A stretch of 64,000 bases of DNA, from assembly GCF_000247695.1 (NCBI RefSeq), contig NW_004624748.1:3097760-3161759 (forward strand), written 5' to 3'. The position numbers and the translations under genes were made by a program. Source of the stretch: Heterocephalus glaber (Eukaryota; Chordata; Mammalia; Rodentia; Bathyergidae). The notes under the pieces are model-generated. The model was not told where the DNA came from. It saw only the letters and a list, made by a program, of their open reading frames with translations, and ran no database searches. Positions 48,307 through 60,419 of the stretch are shown piece by piece. Positions within the stretch are counted from its first letter, which is position 1. Each line of letters opens with the position of its first letter.

Positions 48307-51300
48307 GGAAATCTGGCTGATTATTAGCTTTACCTTTGGCCAAGTCCACCCACCTGAAGCCATTTTTAAGTGAGATGTTAGTCCCACCAAAGGACTAAGG
48401 CTCACCAAAGATCAAGGCTCACTGGGTACTACATGAGTAAAGTTGAGCTCCTTTCCCTGCACTGTTCCCCGCTCAATGGAGGTCTCCCTCTGCACAACTT
48501 CCCTCTCTGTACTTGGCTTGATATGGAAATTTACCCCTCTCTGCCTTTCAGACATATACACACCAAAGTTTATCTGTAGGATGTCCCCTACCTTCTTTCG
48601 TGAATATCAGCTAGGCATCAGCCCAAAGAATAGATAGTATAGTTATTTTGGTAGATGTTTTCAAAGCCATTGCCAAAAGGATTGAGAATTTCACACACCC
48701 GATAGGCTTGTGTGAGAGTACTTTGCTCAGAGGGGCATGTGGGACCCCAACCGTCCAGCCACAGCCTGTGACCCGAGACACCAGCTTCTACTGCTGCAGG
48801 CTTGGCAGGAAGCCAGCATGCCCAGAAATTGGAGATACATGGCACCAAATTGGAGCAACACAACCACTGTGAGAGGGAGACCCACCTGCAAGAAGGCAGC
48901 CAAGGTCCCAGAAATGCAAAACGCGCTCAAAACCCAGATAATGAGGATGTATTCTTCCCAGATTCTTCACTTTGAGCTTTCCTTCTCATTTCTTTCCTTG
49001 AACAATAGAGACTTACTCTAATGACCTCTTTATGGTGTACCTTGCTCTTCCATCCTTGTTCTATGAAAAAGAAAAAGGTTGTGTTTCTCTTTACATCACA
49101 CCTAGACCACCCTGTTGGACCTTTTTAGATGTCACAGAAGACATATCAGTGAGGCTGTATTTGCATAACATATATCTAATTTGGGGGCTAATGTCTGACA
49201 TCCGTGCACCAAACATGAATTAAGGTTAAGAAGGCAGACACAGCAGAGAGCATATTGTAGGAGTCAGTGTGTATGAAATTCAAGAGTAAATCTAATCCAC
49301 AGTGAGAGCAATCAGAAGAGTGGTAGTTGCAGGTGATGGGGCTGGCTGAGAAGGGGCTCACATGAATTTACCGTGACAATGGAGATGTTCTATAGCTTTA
49401 TCAGAGTATGAATTACATGGATATATACATTTGTCAAAGCTCATAGAAATGTTCATTTCGGATAAACAACAATAGCACCATATTTCCTTGAAAATCAGCC
49501 TAGCCTTGTCTTACCTGCTTAGCAGCTGCTCTGTAAGGCAGGTAAGGGAGATCGGGACTGGCATTTTTGATCTCCAGTTTTCAAGGCTGATTATTTTCCA
49601 GCTAGGTCCTATTTTGGGTGAAAGGGGATAGTGAAAAATGTCCCTTAAAACAATGATCATAGTATGGGCAGGAGGGCCCCTGATGTCACAGAAGAGAGAA
49701 CATTTCCATATAGCGAAAATTCCTCCCTGGCTGTTTATGCAATTGAAAAACATATAAAACGTCAGCCAATTTTCCAGACAGTTTCAAAATCCAGGGACGT
49801 TTTTCTCCATGCACGCACTTGTCTATGTCTTTTCAAATGTTTACAGAGTATTTACAAAAAGTAGTCCTTTGGGTAGCAGTTGTAATTAGGGAAACTGGCA
49901 GCGAAAATTAACACATACCATAAAAGAGGGATAATTACTCCATTGCCATATACAATATTATTATCAAATGGTATTCACCCCGGGATCCAATTGGTCCGCA
50001 CTTGCTAGACCTCCTTGTTATAGGGAAGACCCTCCCTTTCTTGTTACCCTGAGTATGAGCTGCCACGTTCCACGATGATGTGCCATATGGTACTTAACAT
50101 CAGAATCAAAATGAGCTGTGCTTTTTGTGTGAGATGCTGAAATTTATTAGAAAATCAGAAAGCCTAATTTCCACCAAGTTCCTGGGACCTGCCATCTGCT
50201 GCATGAAAAAGAAAAAGGGATTTTTTAAAACCATTTACTTATTGTGAAATGTGAGCATGCGGGTGTAAGTATTTGAAAAAGCAAGGCAGGGGCTGGGGGC
50301 TGTAAGAGAGAGCCAGAGCAAGCCCACTTGGCAGGGCAGAAAGAAGAATTGTCAGCTGAATGGTGGTGAAGGCTGGGAAGCATAATTATGGAAATCATCT
50401 ATTCCGAAGACTTTTTTCTCCCCCTGACCACATGTCCCTTCCACACAGCATACAGAGTCCAGGTTTTGCGAATAGGCAAAGTCCCCATTTCAGAAAGAAG
50501 TGAGGCTTAACCAGGTGCTGGTTTCTCTGAGTATTAGATCCCTCCGCCGAGCAGAGTTGGGAGTTAAGACAGGAGTGTAACCAACAAGGGTGCTGAAAAG
50601 CCTCAATGGATAGAGCACCAGGGAGGTGCAGAAGAAAGGCAGGCTTCATGGGCCCGGGCTCTGACAGGGGGAGGGCCAAAGGGAAACCTTTTAACAAGCT
50701 GGGATGCTGAGATCAAGATGTTGACCTGCTTTCTGGGTGCATCCGATGTCTGGATGTTGACCTCAGTGGAACCCTTGTCAGCTTCAGGAGCCCGCATCTT
50801 AATCATGAGTTACAACCATGCAGCTGCCCCCAGCTTCTGCACTGTATCCTGGTTTTATTGTTATTTATTTGTTTTTACCCTTGTTTTTACACCAAAGCTC
50901 GAGGACTGTTGGAACTGCTGCAGGCCTCATTCACTGGGTCTGGTGATTGGCCGAGATTCTTGCTTCTGACCTCAAGCAATGCACAGGAAATAGGCCTCTG
51001 GCAACAGCCTATTGGAGCTGAAACAGAACAAAGACAGGGTGGGAGCATCAGGCTTTCAGGCACCAGGGGTCTTTAAAGGGTGGACAGCTGGTTGAGGCAG
51101 GTCATTCTTGGAAAGAATGGTTTAATTAGAGGCCCCTTCCTAATAATCCCACATACAAAGTAGCCTTCCTGCAGGAGTCTACTCATATTTCTGAAGACAA
51201 ATTCAGGGTTCTGTGAATGCTCTTATGACCCAAGCATTTGGGAGCAGAGCTGATGCCCTCAGCCCCTGCTCTCCTCAGGTGCTCATGATGGTGACATCAC

Positions 51301-51785
51301 TCAGGCAGGTGACCCAAAATGATCTGTCAAACAGAAAGATGAGTGACTTTGCAAAAGCCTGCCAGGTTTCAGAAATCTTGGCTCCCATTTCAGTCAACCT
51401 CACTGTGGAGGAATGGAGCAGAAGAAAGGCCAAAGTGAGTTTCTGAATGTGCAGCTGGATTCCCTGGGAACAGGTGATAAGCCTGAGGGCCCAGCAGGAC
51501 CAGGATGTGTCCTCTTTCATGCTTTTCCTCCACACAAGTAGCAAACTGGCAGCACCACCCCTCCCAGTGCTCCACAGTCTCTGCTGCACCAGGTACTGGC
51601 TCCATGCTCGAAGGATGGCACTGCTGTTGTGTTGGTACCTCAGGGAGGTGCTGCGAGTTTCAGGCTGAACCCCTGAGAGTCTAGCAACCCTCGGGGTGCC
51701 AGATAACAAGTCCCACTCGCTCCTGGGCAGGGGCAACTTATGTTTTACTCCCCAGTGACTGAGGGTTCACAGTGGGCACCTTGCT
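48307..51785. other. Intergenic, largely repeat-free, nothing recognised
   Basis: 3.5 kb before GUCY1B2 in which I recognise neither genes nor clear repeats. Several frames of 60-150 codons (for example minus-strand 51275-51736) match no family I know. Confidence 0.35.
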
Positions 51786-51796
51786 TGGAAGCTGGT

Positions 51797-51839
51797 GATT
51801 AGTTCCTAATTTCCCTCTGGACCACCCGCAGTGTATAAA
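51797..51839 (+). promoter_or_regulatory. GUCY1B2: GUCY1B2 core promoter with TATA box
   Basis: TATAAA at 51834-51839 predicts initiation near 51864, about 75 nt before the start codon. Immediately upstream are GATTAG (51797-51802) and CTAATT (51806-51811), both homeodomain-type words, and TTCCCTCTGGAC (51811-51822), which approaches an EBF (O/E) site. This grouping resembles promoters active in olfactory sensory neurons. Confidence 0.6.
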
Positions 51840-51938
51840 ACCAGCTTCTGGAAATGCCACAGATTCAACTGAACCACTAGATCAGGAGCTTGGGGTCTGC
51901 CACAGTCTCTTAGGCCTGAAGACAAACGGCTGGGCAAC

Positions 51939-51941
51939 ATG
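51939..51941 (+). CDS. GUCY1B2: GUCY1B2 exon 1 coding part: start codon only
   Basis: ATG is followed at once by the donor GTAAGC (51942). Joined to exon 2 it gives M + YGFINT..., the conserved start of soluble guanylate cyclase beta subunits (beta-1 begins MYGFVNH, from memory). The 5' UTR is predicted from about 51864 to 51938, following the TATA box at 51834. The gene is in the same orientation as the C13orf42-like gene, whose stop codon lies 12.3 kb upstream. Confidence 0.8.
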
Positions 51942-52249
51942 GTAAGCAGCTGTTAGAACCCTCGGTTCTGATGCCCTACCCAGCTCTTGTTGGTTGAGTA
52001 CCTACTGTTTAAGATGCAAATTCCCTAAGAAGCCTGGCTATAATCTCTTGGGTACCATGGCCCTGTGCTTTTATACCTATTATAACTAAGAAGAAAACAC
52101 CATTCTCATCCTGGTTTTCCAGAAGAAATAATGGAAGGTAAGATTTCATAAAGGGCCAGAGTCAGAGAGTAAGACTTGGAGTCAGCCCTCTTGGTCTGAC
52201 TTGAGAACAATTACTCTATAACCTCACGATAGTCTTCCAACAGAGCAAC

Positions 52250-52385
52250 ACTATTATTTCCAACTTAGCTCATGAACAGACTGGGCTCTGAGAGGTTAGG
52301 CAATTTATCCAGGGACACACAGCAATAGGGCACAGAGACAAAAGTCCATTTGGCTCCAGAACCCAAGTCTTTCCCTCTAAGCTGT
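52250..52385 (-). repeat. MIR SINE, reverse
   Basis: 'gaacagactgggctctgagaggttaggcaatttatccagggacacacagc' and 'agaacccaagtctttccctctaagctg' are MIR in reverse. Confidence 0.75.
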
Positions 52386-53354
52386 ACCCATGTCTGGGCT
52401 CACTGAGGCTCTGTTGTGCCATGGAGCCTCATTCCCAGCCAAATAGACTGTGAGCACAGTGAGACTGGGCATGGTATGTGAAAAGTCATCTTTACAGGAA
52501 GCCCTTAACATTTTCAGAGGTTTTAATATTTCTTTTGAATACTGATGTTTCTCAGAAATGAGAAAACTAGGCCTAAAGTCTAGTTTTTTCAACCTGAAAG
52601 ATTCGGGGACGGGGGGCACCAGCCCACGAGAGCCCTGGCCTGCTAGTTGACCTAGCTGGTTTAATGGTGCGAGTTCCAGAGTGTTAGTGGGGTTCAGTGC
52701 TGGCTAGTGATTCTTGCCCATTTCCACCAGACCCCAGAATGTAGAAGGAAGGAGAATGTCCTACTCAGCATCCCCTGCCATCTAGGTCTAGGACGTGAGC
52801 AACAAGTATCAAGGCCCTACTGCACCCTGGGCACATTATGTGGGATCAGCCTCAGTTGCTTCTTTTTGGTCTTGATAGAAGTGAAGTACTCTGTTTTCAG
52901 TGGGCAGGAGAAGGCATACTGATAATCAGTAGAGAGTGAGCTGGCTTCACTATGACCCAGAAGCTTGGACCCCTGGTACTTAGTTATGCCATCACTTTTG
53001 GGGATGGTGAACACCAAAGGCAACTGCTGGGCCACGTATCTCACTAGCCCTGAATTAATCAGACCAAGGCGCATAACTATGTGGTTATGGTGAGATTATA
53101 ATGCAGCAGCAGCCTATGGATTACCCTCTGCCTCAGTTTTCACTGTTACACAGCAGAAGGTAGAATCAGTCACTTGGATTTCAGCCAGTGAGCATGATGC
53201 TGTCATTTGAGCTGGTGTTCTTTTACCAAGATTACTAGAAGAAATAATTACAGTTTTTGTTAATTACTAATCTTGATTGATTTGAAATACCTGGGAATAT
53301 TTAAAATTTTTCTTGAGTTCAGACTCTAGGCTTCAACTGAGTACTCATTTACAC

Positions 53355-53465
53355 AATGAGTAATTATTGAATGCCTACTACATGCCAGGCACTGTCTTGG
53401 TACCTTAACCAAAATATAGATAAATGACAATTCTTAACCCCAAGGAGCTTGTGATTTGGCAGGAA
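53355..53465 (+). repeat. Ancient dispersed repeat fragment
   Basis: 'acaatgagtaattattgaatgcctactacatgccaggcactgtcttgg' then 'aaccccaaggagcttgtg'. Confidence 0.55.
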
Positions 53466-54122
53466 AGAGGAAGAACCTTGCCCAGTGCAGAAATACCAGA
53501 TGTGCCTGGGGAAGGGTGGCAGGCATTTGGGTTGAGCCCAAGGCTGCAGAAATGGGTGTCAGAGTGAAGCACACTAAGACAGCTCCAGAGTGTGCCCAGA
53601 ATGCCAGGCTGGGGTACAAGTCATGGGGCAGGTAGAGACAGAGAAAGGTGGAGTCAAGTGTGAAGATAACATGACGGTGGGAATTGGAAATACAGCCAAA
53701 CAGGAAACACACAGGGAGGGAGCTGTGAGGGCTTAGCATCCCTTTCAGAAAGGAGCTGCGTGAAATGAGCGTCTCCTCTATTCTGTTGGCACCAGGGTCT
53801 CTTTCTTTGAGAAATTCCTATCTATGAAAATCAAGACGTATAAAATAAATCTTGAGCTTGATACTTGTGGGACAAACGGATTCTTCACTTTAAAAAGAAA
53901 CACTCTAAAAATTCAGCTGACCCGGTGCTTTCAAACAATCCAATTGCTCACAGACCCTTAGGTTAGAAGCCCTGAGTTGAGGATGGTGGGATAGCCAGGG
54001 TAGAAGGGCTGTCCCTACTGAGCAGGCACAACTGTGGACCCTCCCTTTCTTTTTTGATGGAGGAAAGAAGAAAGCATAGATGAATAAGTGTATTAGAAGA
54101 AAGTTCATTCTGTTAATCCAGT

Positions 54123-54214
54123 TCAGTTATTTATTTATTTGCTGTGCTAGCTATGGAGCCCAGGGCCTCACACATACGAGGCCATCACCTTACCAGCAAA
54201 CTACACCTGTGGCC
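54123..54214 (-). mobile_element. Older ID-type SINE, reverse
   Basis: A TTTA run, then TGCTAGCTATGGAGCCCAGGGCCTCACACATACGAGG...CAGCAAACTACACCTGTGGCCCA. This is the reverse of an older ID-type tRNA-derived SINE. Confidence 0.6.
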
Positions 54215-54771
54215 CATCTTTCTTTGCTGTTGGCTTTACCTCTATTTTTCTCCATTCTCACCTCTCTACACACACATCCAGGCCTAGGTTCATTTGATAA
54301 AGAAAAAAAATTCGTTCTTTCCATTGTGGATCTAACCTGAGGTGTTAGATCTCTCCACTTTGCCATTGTCACTAAACTCTGTTCTTCCCAGACAGCTCCT
54401 GACCCAGAGAAGATTAATATGAGCTGTAAGCACCTCCTTTAACCCCCTCTGATAATAATCTGATTGGAAATTTGGAGATTTAGTACATATGTTTTCTCTA
54501 TGGAAACAATACAAGTGGTGGGCTGTGAGGTTTGCCCTGCATCAGGTGGGAGTAAGCCCAGCTATGAAATGAATAAAGTCAGGGGAAACTAGGAAAAGGT
54601 TCAGTGGTGGGAAACCTATGGTATGCGAGCCACAGCAAGCTGTTTGTTATCATTGAAAGCTCTAAAAGTTTCACCATTACTGGAGTTGGTTTCCCCAAGG
54701 ACGACACTGCATATTTCCTAAATAATTTTGTGTTTTGTTACACACACTTTCCCTTTTGTTTTGTGTTCTAG

Positions 54772-54845
54772 TATGGATTTATCAACACTTGTCTTCAGTC
54801 TCTTGTGATAGAGAAATTTGGTGAAAAGACATGGGAAAAACTGAA
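54772..54845 (+). CDS. GUCY1B2: GUCY1B2 exon 2 (residues 2-25 plus 2 nt)
   Basis: The 74-bp exon encodes YGFINTCLQSLVIEKFGEKT followed by WEKL and AA of the next codon. This is the beginning of the H-NOX (haem-nitric oxide/oxygen binding) domain of the beta-2 subunit of soluble guanylate cyclase, a cytosolic enzyme making cGMP from GTP. The acceptor TTGTGTTCTAG and donor CTGAA|GTAAGT are canonical, and the exon ends in phase 2. No stop or frameshift is present. In rodents the gene is linked to Trpc2-positive olfactory neurons that sense low oxygen; in human it is regarded, as I recall, as a pseudogene. Later exons (haem-ligand histidine, PAS, coiled-coil, cyclase) are not in this window. Confidence 0.85.
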
Positions 54846-55254
54846 GTAAGTATATTAAAGGAAAGCTGAAGTATCCTTGCAGTAACTGGCAAGCCTCTAA
54901 TTTTTTAAAGGGTTATAGCTTTATACTGACCTCTTGATCAAGCCAGTTAGTTAATTGACTCACTATAACATTATAATTTTATTCTTCAAGAGACTCAGAT
55001 ACTAGGGAGATTAATTCAAGTACCTTCACCGTACTAACTAGATACAAGAAAAACTTAATTAACTGTCTTTAAGAAAAGCATCAGTCTCCATTCCTAAAAC
55101 CAAACCTAAAATAGGGTCCCAAGGTAAATAATGCCAACATGATTATTCTCACTTTTATGTCATGAATGAATTCTCCTTTTTCTTTCTAATCATGGAAGAA
55201 AAAGCAACATTATTATTTCCATTACACATAAATGAAGTTGCTGGTCAGGGAAGG

Positions 55255-55256
<2 letters not shown>

Positions 55257-55291
<35 letters not shown>
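55257..55291. repeat. (TA)n microsatellite, ~17 units
   Basis: GTATATAT... alternates perfectly to 55290 before GAATCAC. Confidence 0.97.
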
Positions 55292-55293
<2 letters not shown>

Positions 55294-55594
55294 TCACTCC
55301 TTAGGTATTCTTTAATTTAAAAATTTTTTATTTTAATGTATTACAAGTAGATATTAATAAAGAAAATATAAAGGCCCTTTTATGAAAAAATAATTTTTCA
55401 TAACAAAATTATTAGAGAATAACCATAGTAAATACACTGTGTATCATGATCTTAAAGAATATATTTTCATTTGCTAGTCTCTCAGCTCATTTCCTAATAA
55501 TACTGTACCTTTTTTGCATAAAATATTTTAAGTATTGACAAAGTATCTCACATTCTGTATAATTTTGAACAACTTCTTCCTATTTAATATTTAT

Positions 55595-56240
55595 TATTCT
55601 TTGCGGTCCTTATTTACTTTCAGTTTCTCACACCAGAGAGACAATGTGATAATTACATATGTGTGTTCGATTTATTTCACTTAACAGTATGGTCTCAAGG
55701 TGTGTCTATTTACCTAGAAATGTCTCAAGTTTATCTTTCTTTATGTATGCCTAGTACTACATTTTATAAAAACTCACTTCTTTTGGGCATTTGGGTTGTT
55801 TCCAAGATTTAGCTATTATAAACTATGCCACTATAAACATGGGTATGCATATATCAATGTGGTATGATGCTTTTAATTCTTTGGGGAAGATACCCAGAAG
55901 GGGAATACCTGGGTCAAATGGGACCTCTAATCCTAGTTTTTTGAGAAATCTCCACACTGATTTCCACAGTGGTTGCACCAGTCTACACTCCCACCAACAA
56001 CGGAGAAGGGTTCCTTTCTCCCCACACCCCTGCCAGCATTTGTTATTGGTTGATTTCATGATAGCAGCCATTCTTTCTGGCGTGAGATGGAATCTCAGCA
56101 TTGTTTTCATTTGCATCTCTCAAATGACCAGTGATGTTGAACATTTTTTCATGTATTTATTTGCTGTTTCTATTTCTTCATCTGCGAAGTGTGTATTCAT
56201 CTCAGATGCCCATTTTTGGAATCAGCCCATCTTTTGTTAA
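55595..56240 (-). mobile_element. L1 ORF2 C-terminal fragment, reverse
   Basis: The minus strand reads open over 56116-55823 with the landmark [20 protein letters not shown] and ...[20 protein letters not shown]. On the plus strand, GTTTCTCACACCAGAGAGAC (55623) is the complement of the L1 end also seen at 26699. The element is truncated at both ends and lacks the 3' UTR and A tail. Confidence 0.88.
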
Positions 56241-56429
56241 TTTTTAGTTTTTCCTTCCTGGCTCTATCCAATAACCTTTTAATGCTGTCATTTACATCTC
56301 CAAATAGTCTCATCTGGCTGCTTTCTTGGAGGCTCTCAGCCTTAAAATGCTATAGATTGGGCCTGAAAGGGTCTTAGAAATCACCTTGTATATTGAAAAG
56401 AGAGGAATACAAAAATATGGAAAGATGAT

Positions 56430-57085
56430 TGGCTTTCTCAGTTAATCAATGACATGCAAATTAAAGTAATTAGGTACTGCTTTGCCTATTACATTTCCAA
56501 AAAATTTAAATGATAATAACCAATTCTGCTTAAGTTGCAGCAAAATGGGTAATTGCTGATGGCGTTGCAAATCAATGCACCCCTTTGGAAAGTAATTTGA
56601 CAACATGTACCAAAAGCCAGAAAAATGATCAAATCCTTTGAAATTGTGAGTTCATTCTTGAGAATCTATTCTCTTAGAAACATACACTTCTACACACACA
56701 CAGTCCACAAAATATGTAATATAGCTTTATATTAGTAAATAATAAAAGAAAAATTAAGTCATTTGTGGTAAAAAATAAACCAGCAAACAAATGGAATGAC
56801 AAAAGAAATATGCATCATTGTGCAGTGACTGCAAAGCCCATAAAATTATCTGTAAAATTTCATGATGATATTAATTTAAAATGCCCAAACAAACAAAAAA
56901 CAAACATTTACATAGTTACTAGGTAAACCAGAGAAAAGAAAAAAGACTAAGAGAAAAGCCAAAATAATAACTTAATTGAATTAGGAGGATGAAATACTAG
57001 ATGCCTTTTTCTAGCATCTTTTTTTACTTGCCAATTTTTTCTGTTTTTCATTGCTTTTGTAATATAAAAACAACTTAAAATTCTT
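56430..57085 (+). mobile_element. Old L1M ORF2/3' fragment
   Basis: 'tgacatgcaaattaaagtaattaggtactgc', 'gttgcagcaaaatgggtaattgctgatgg', 'gcacccctttggaaagtaatttgacaacatgtacc' and 'gatcaaatcctttgaaattgtg' are degenerate L1 ORF2. Confidence 0.65.
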
Positions 57086-57470
57086 AGTGCAAAATTTTCC
57101 TTTCTCTCTAACTCTCATTTTTTCAAATAAAATAGAAGCAAGAGTGCAGTGACTTTTTTTTTTTTACAACCATGAGGCTCAATCAAGGCAGAGCCAGGCT
57201 CTGTGCCATTCCGTGGCCCATGTACCTTGTCACTCACTGCAAACCACTGTCCATACACGTGGTGGCCAGACTGACTCCCTTATTTTAGGTAAAGGCAGCC
57301 CACACGTATTTCTTCAGCACCTCGGGGTAGTTCACTTAGAACTCCATAAATTTGGATGGGAAAAGAGTGCCTCTGACCTCATAGATATGATAAATACACA
57401 TTTATAAATATATAAATCAGAGGAACCTTGGACTGGTGGACTGGTGGGCTTTTGAGAGGTCATTTAGACC
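57086..57470. other. Intronic, nothing recognised
   Basis: No exon or repeat was identified. A T run lies at 57155-57166. Confidence 0.35.
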
Positions 57471-57565
57471 AAAGATCTTTATTTTACAGGTGAGAAAACT
57501 GAGGCCCAGAGAGGTTAAGTGGTTTGGCTGAGACTGGGCAGCCAGGGGGCAGCAGGACCAGGATG
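57471..57565 (-). repeat. MIR SINE, reverse
   Basis: 'acaggtgagaaaactgaggcccagagaggttaagtggtttggctgagactgggcagcc' is an unmistakable MIR core in reverse. Confidence 0.85.
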
Positions 57566-57724
57566 TGATGTCACTGTTGTAAAGTGCTTGTCATCCACCG
57601 GCTATGTTGCCTGGGGAGAGAAGCATTTGATAACTGAGACTTTTACAATGGCCATTGTGTTGCAACAGGTAACCTTAGAAGGGTTAGAGGAAGGAAAACA
57701 ACTGCTTTCTTACAGGAAGCCTGT

Positions 57725-57910
57725 GCTTTAGGCCAGGCACCTTACACAGTGACCTGATTAAAGCCAACAAGAGCACTGTAAGGGAACTCTTCTTTCCTTT
57801 CTGAGAAGGAGGTCTTTGGTGGAGGCAGCAAGGTACAACAGGACCAGGACTCACACCGAGGTCTGTGACTGTAAAGACTTTTCTTTCCATTAGGCCACTC
57901 TGCCTTCAGA
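57725..57910 (-). repeat. MIR SINE, reverse
   Basis: 'ggccaggcaccttacacagtgacctgattaaagcc', 'gaccaggactcacaccgaggtctgtgactgtaaag' and 'ccattaggccactctgcc' follow MIR in reverse. Confidence 0.65.
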
Positions 57911-58419
57911 GAGGAAATGAGACTAGAAAGGAAAAAGCATCTCCATTTCTGCTGAGTCTCTGGGTGCAATAAAGGGCATCTGTTTGCACTTGTGTGTACT
58001 GGATGCCTACAGTATGCTAGGTGCTGTGAAAAACCTGGGAGGATAAAGAATCAAGCCTTTTGCCTGCATGCTTTTGTAATCTGCAGAAGCTTTACATGTG
58101 TATCTGGAACACAAGATTTTGGGTGTTGAAGACCCATGTCAGATGGGACAGTGGAATTTTTTGTTCTGATAGAAACTGGACAGGGGCATTGTCAGCTAAA
58201 TCCTTGTGCCCCTTTGCCTGCCATAGGATTAGCTGCCCCTGTAGAGGCATGATCAGTCTTAGCAGGAAGAGGAAGGAGACATGGCAAGTTCAGACAGGCT
58301 ATAGGGTGGATGTTCCAGGATGTGGTAGGAAGCCACCTTGTATTCTCACAGGTCACTGGACATGATTGCAAACCCCTAGGAAACTGGTTGGATTCAATAG
58401 AGACTCTGGGCTGATGGGC

Positions 58420-58640
58420 CAAAGCCCAGAAGCAATGCTTACAGTCTGTATAACCCTGGGCATAATACTTTACTCTATGGTCCAGCTGTTTCATCATTAA
58501 ACAGTGATAAAGGTAGTAGCCACACCCACAGAGGGTGTATAAGTGTTAAATGAGATAATACAAACCAGACAAAGGAAAAAAATGCCTGACCCAAGATGAG
58601 CAGTTAACAGATGTCAGCTACTGTCATTGAAATTGGCGCT
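58420..58640 (+). repeat. MIR SINE
   Basis: 'ataaccctgggcataatactttactctatggtccagctgtttcatcattaaacagtgataa' then 'ataagtgttaaatgagataata'. Confidence 0.75.
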
Positions 58641-58724
58641 TGCTACTAGCTCATTTTCAAGATACAAGTCCTCAGATGTGTTGCAAAAAGTATAGAGGGA
58701 CAATAGGCTGCTCATCTCACTGGA

Positions 58725-58910
58725 ACAGATTCAAGTCTGGATCTGCTGCTAAGAACAGCAGACCCAGGGTTCTTGAGCAGGTTGCTTCAACTCTTTGAAG
58801 CTCTGGTTCCTCATGAATAGAAGGGAAATGATGCACCTGTCTTCTAGGGCTAAGGACAGGAATAGCAGAACAATCTGCCCCAAAGCACCTTGTAGGAATT
58901 CAGTAAGCAT
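58725..58910 (+). repeat. MIR SINE
   Basis: 'cagattcaagtctggatctgctgc', 'ttgagcaggttgcttcaactctttgaagctctggttcctcatgaatag' and 'ttgtaggaattcagtaagcat' follow MIR. Confidence 0.7.
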
Positions 58911-60419
58911 TGCTACACCCCTTATCCAATCTAAAGGCACAATGTTACACAGCAGGCTATATTTGACATTAATAGAAACCTCTGCTGTGGGTCACTGTGC
59001 CTTCTGTCCTGAAAAAACATCCTGGAAAAGCCAGACCTGGCTACCTAAGGCTAATATGACTTGATGGATTGCTGTGTCTCTGTTCCTCTTTTCGGAGTGA
59101 ACCCCTGACACCCTGTGTGGGCCACTGGCTAGCCTTTCCTTGAGGGACCCTTATAATTGCCAGGGATCAGTCTGTGAGAGTGAAGGATTGATTTTGTTAA
59201 TTAATTTTCTTGACTCAAAAAATTTGTACCATCTGATTTTCTGGTTATGACCTTTAGCCTCAGCTCAGCTGTTGCTCAGAGTCAGTCCTGCATAGGATAA
59301 TGGCAAAGGCCCTGGAAATAGCTGGAAATAACAAGAAATAGCTAGAACATGTTGGAGCCAAGGTAAAACAACAACATGCTCAGCTCTGTCTAGGACAAGC
59401 AGCTGTGAGGTACTGTTCAAGGAAGGCAAGGACTCTGCCCTCCCCTGTATTATGGAGTGTGTGTAGAGTGACCAGCTACTGGAACCTTCTATTGTTTGAG
59501 ATGCTCAGCACATCATTCCAAATCAGGCTTCCATGTGTAAGTAAATGGAAGAGATTTTTTTCCCTTTAAATTCCTTGGGGTGACCTCACTGAATAGAGGG
59601 AATGTTAGCTCTTCTCACCTTAGCATTCCCAAGCAGACAGGGTGCACTGGCATCCAAAGGAACTCCACGGTGATGAAGGACATTTGAGCTAGGGGCGTAG
59701 GCTTGCAGGGAAGTAGGTTTGCAGGGGAATCAGAGAAACGATACTGGGAGCCTCTAGAGAGCTCAGCAAGGCCATTTCCTGAGTCTCTGTTGCTAGGTTT
59801 TATCTCTAATTTTCAAGTATCTGCTTAACGGAATCTGAGAGGATATGTTTATATAGTGAACAAGATGCATCTATGTGATTGCTTTGGAAATGCATCGTTA
59901 AGGCAAAAGTCAAGCCTCTTTAGTAAGTCCAATCAGCTATGAAAATTCACCATATGAGAATCTGCTCCTAAAAAGCCTGTAGTACAGACAACTCTACTTA
60001 TAAAACAGATTAAGGCAAGATTATTTGTGGTGCAAAAGGATTTACTTTGGACTACATTTGAATAACAAGTTCCCTAGTGCTTTTAAAATGGAATTTTTGC
60101 TGGAAAGAAAAAAACTCATCAATTCCTACACAAATTTTAAGAAGAAATGATTAGGTAAAATGAACTATGTCTCCAGACCTTATGACATAGATGTTATTTT
60201 ATATGAAATAATCAGAAACAGATGTTTCTCCACCTTTGTTTGCTTTATTGATTTCCCTCTTACATAGTCTAAATTTATAGATTTCTAATTATGAACCACT
60301 ATTTTATAACCTTGTGTCTAAAACCTTTATGAAAACTTAAAAATGAGAAGCAACTAATAAATTGGGAGGAGTCAAGCCTTTGGAATCATTTTCCTGGCTC
60401 CCTAGCTATTTTGACTTGG
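58911..60419. other. Intronic, nothing recognised
   Basis: No GUCY1B2 exon, RNA gene or clear repeat was found. Confidence 0.35.

Larger units (their letters stand above)
51942..54771 (+). other. GUCY1B2: GUCY1B2 intron 1 (2.83 kb)
   Basis: GTAAGC...TTGTGTTCTAG. It contains a MIR (52250-52385), an old dispersed repeat (53355-53460) and an ID-like SINE (54123-54214). Nothing else was recognised. Confidence 0.75.

Noticed and set aside
48737..49021. 94-codon frame considered as a processed pseudogene
   Set aside because: No parent gene recognised, no A-tail or target duplication seen.
51275..51736. 153-codon minus-strand frame before GUCY1B2
   Set aside because: No family recognised and no splicing signals supporting it. 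Treated as chance.
55791..56240. 149-codon plus-strand frame
   Set aside because: It is the antisense shadow of an L1 ORF2 fragment on the minus strand.
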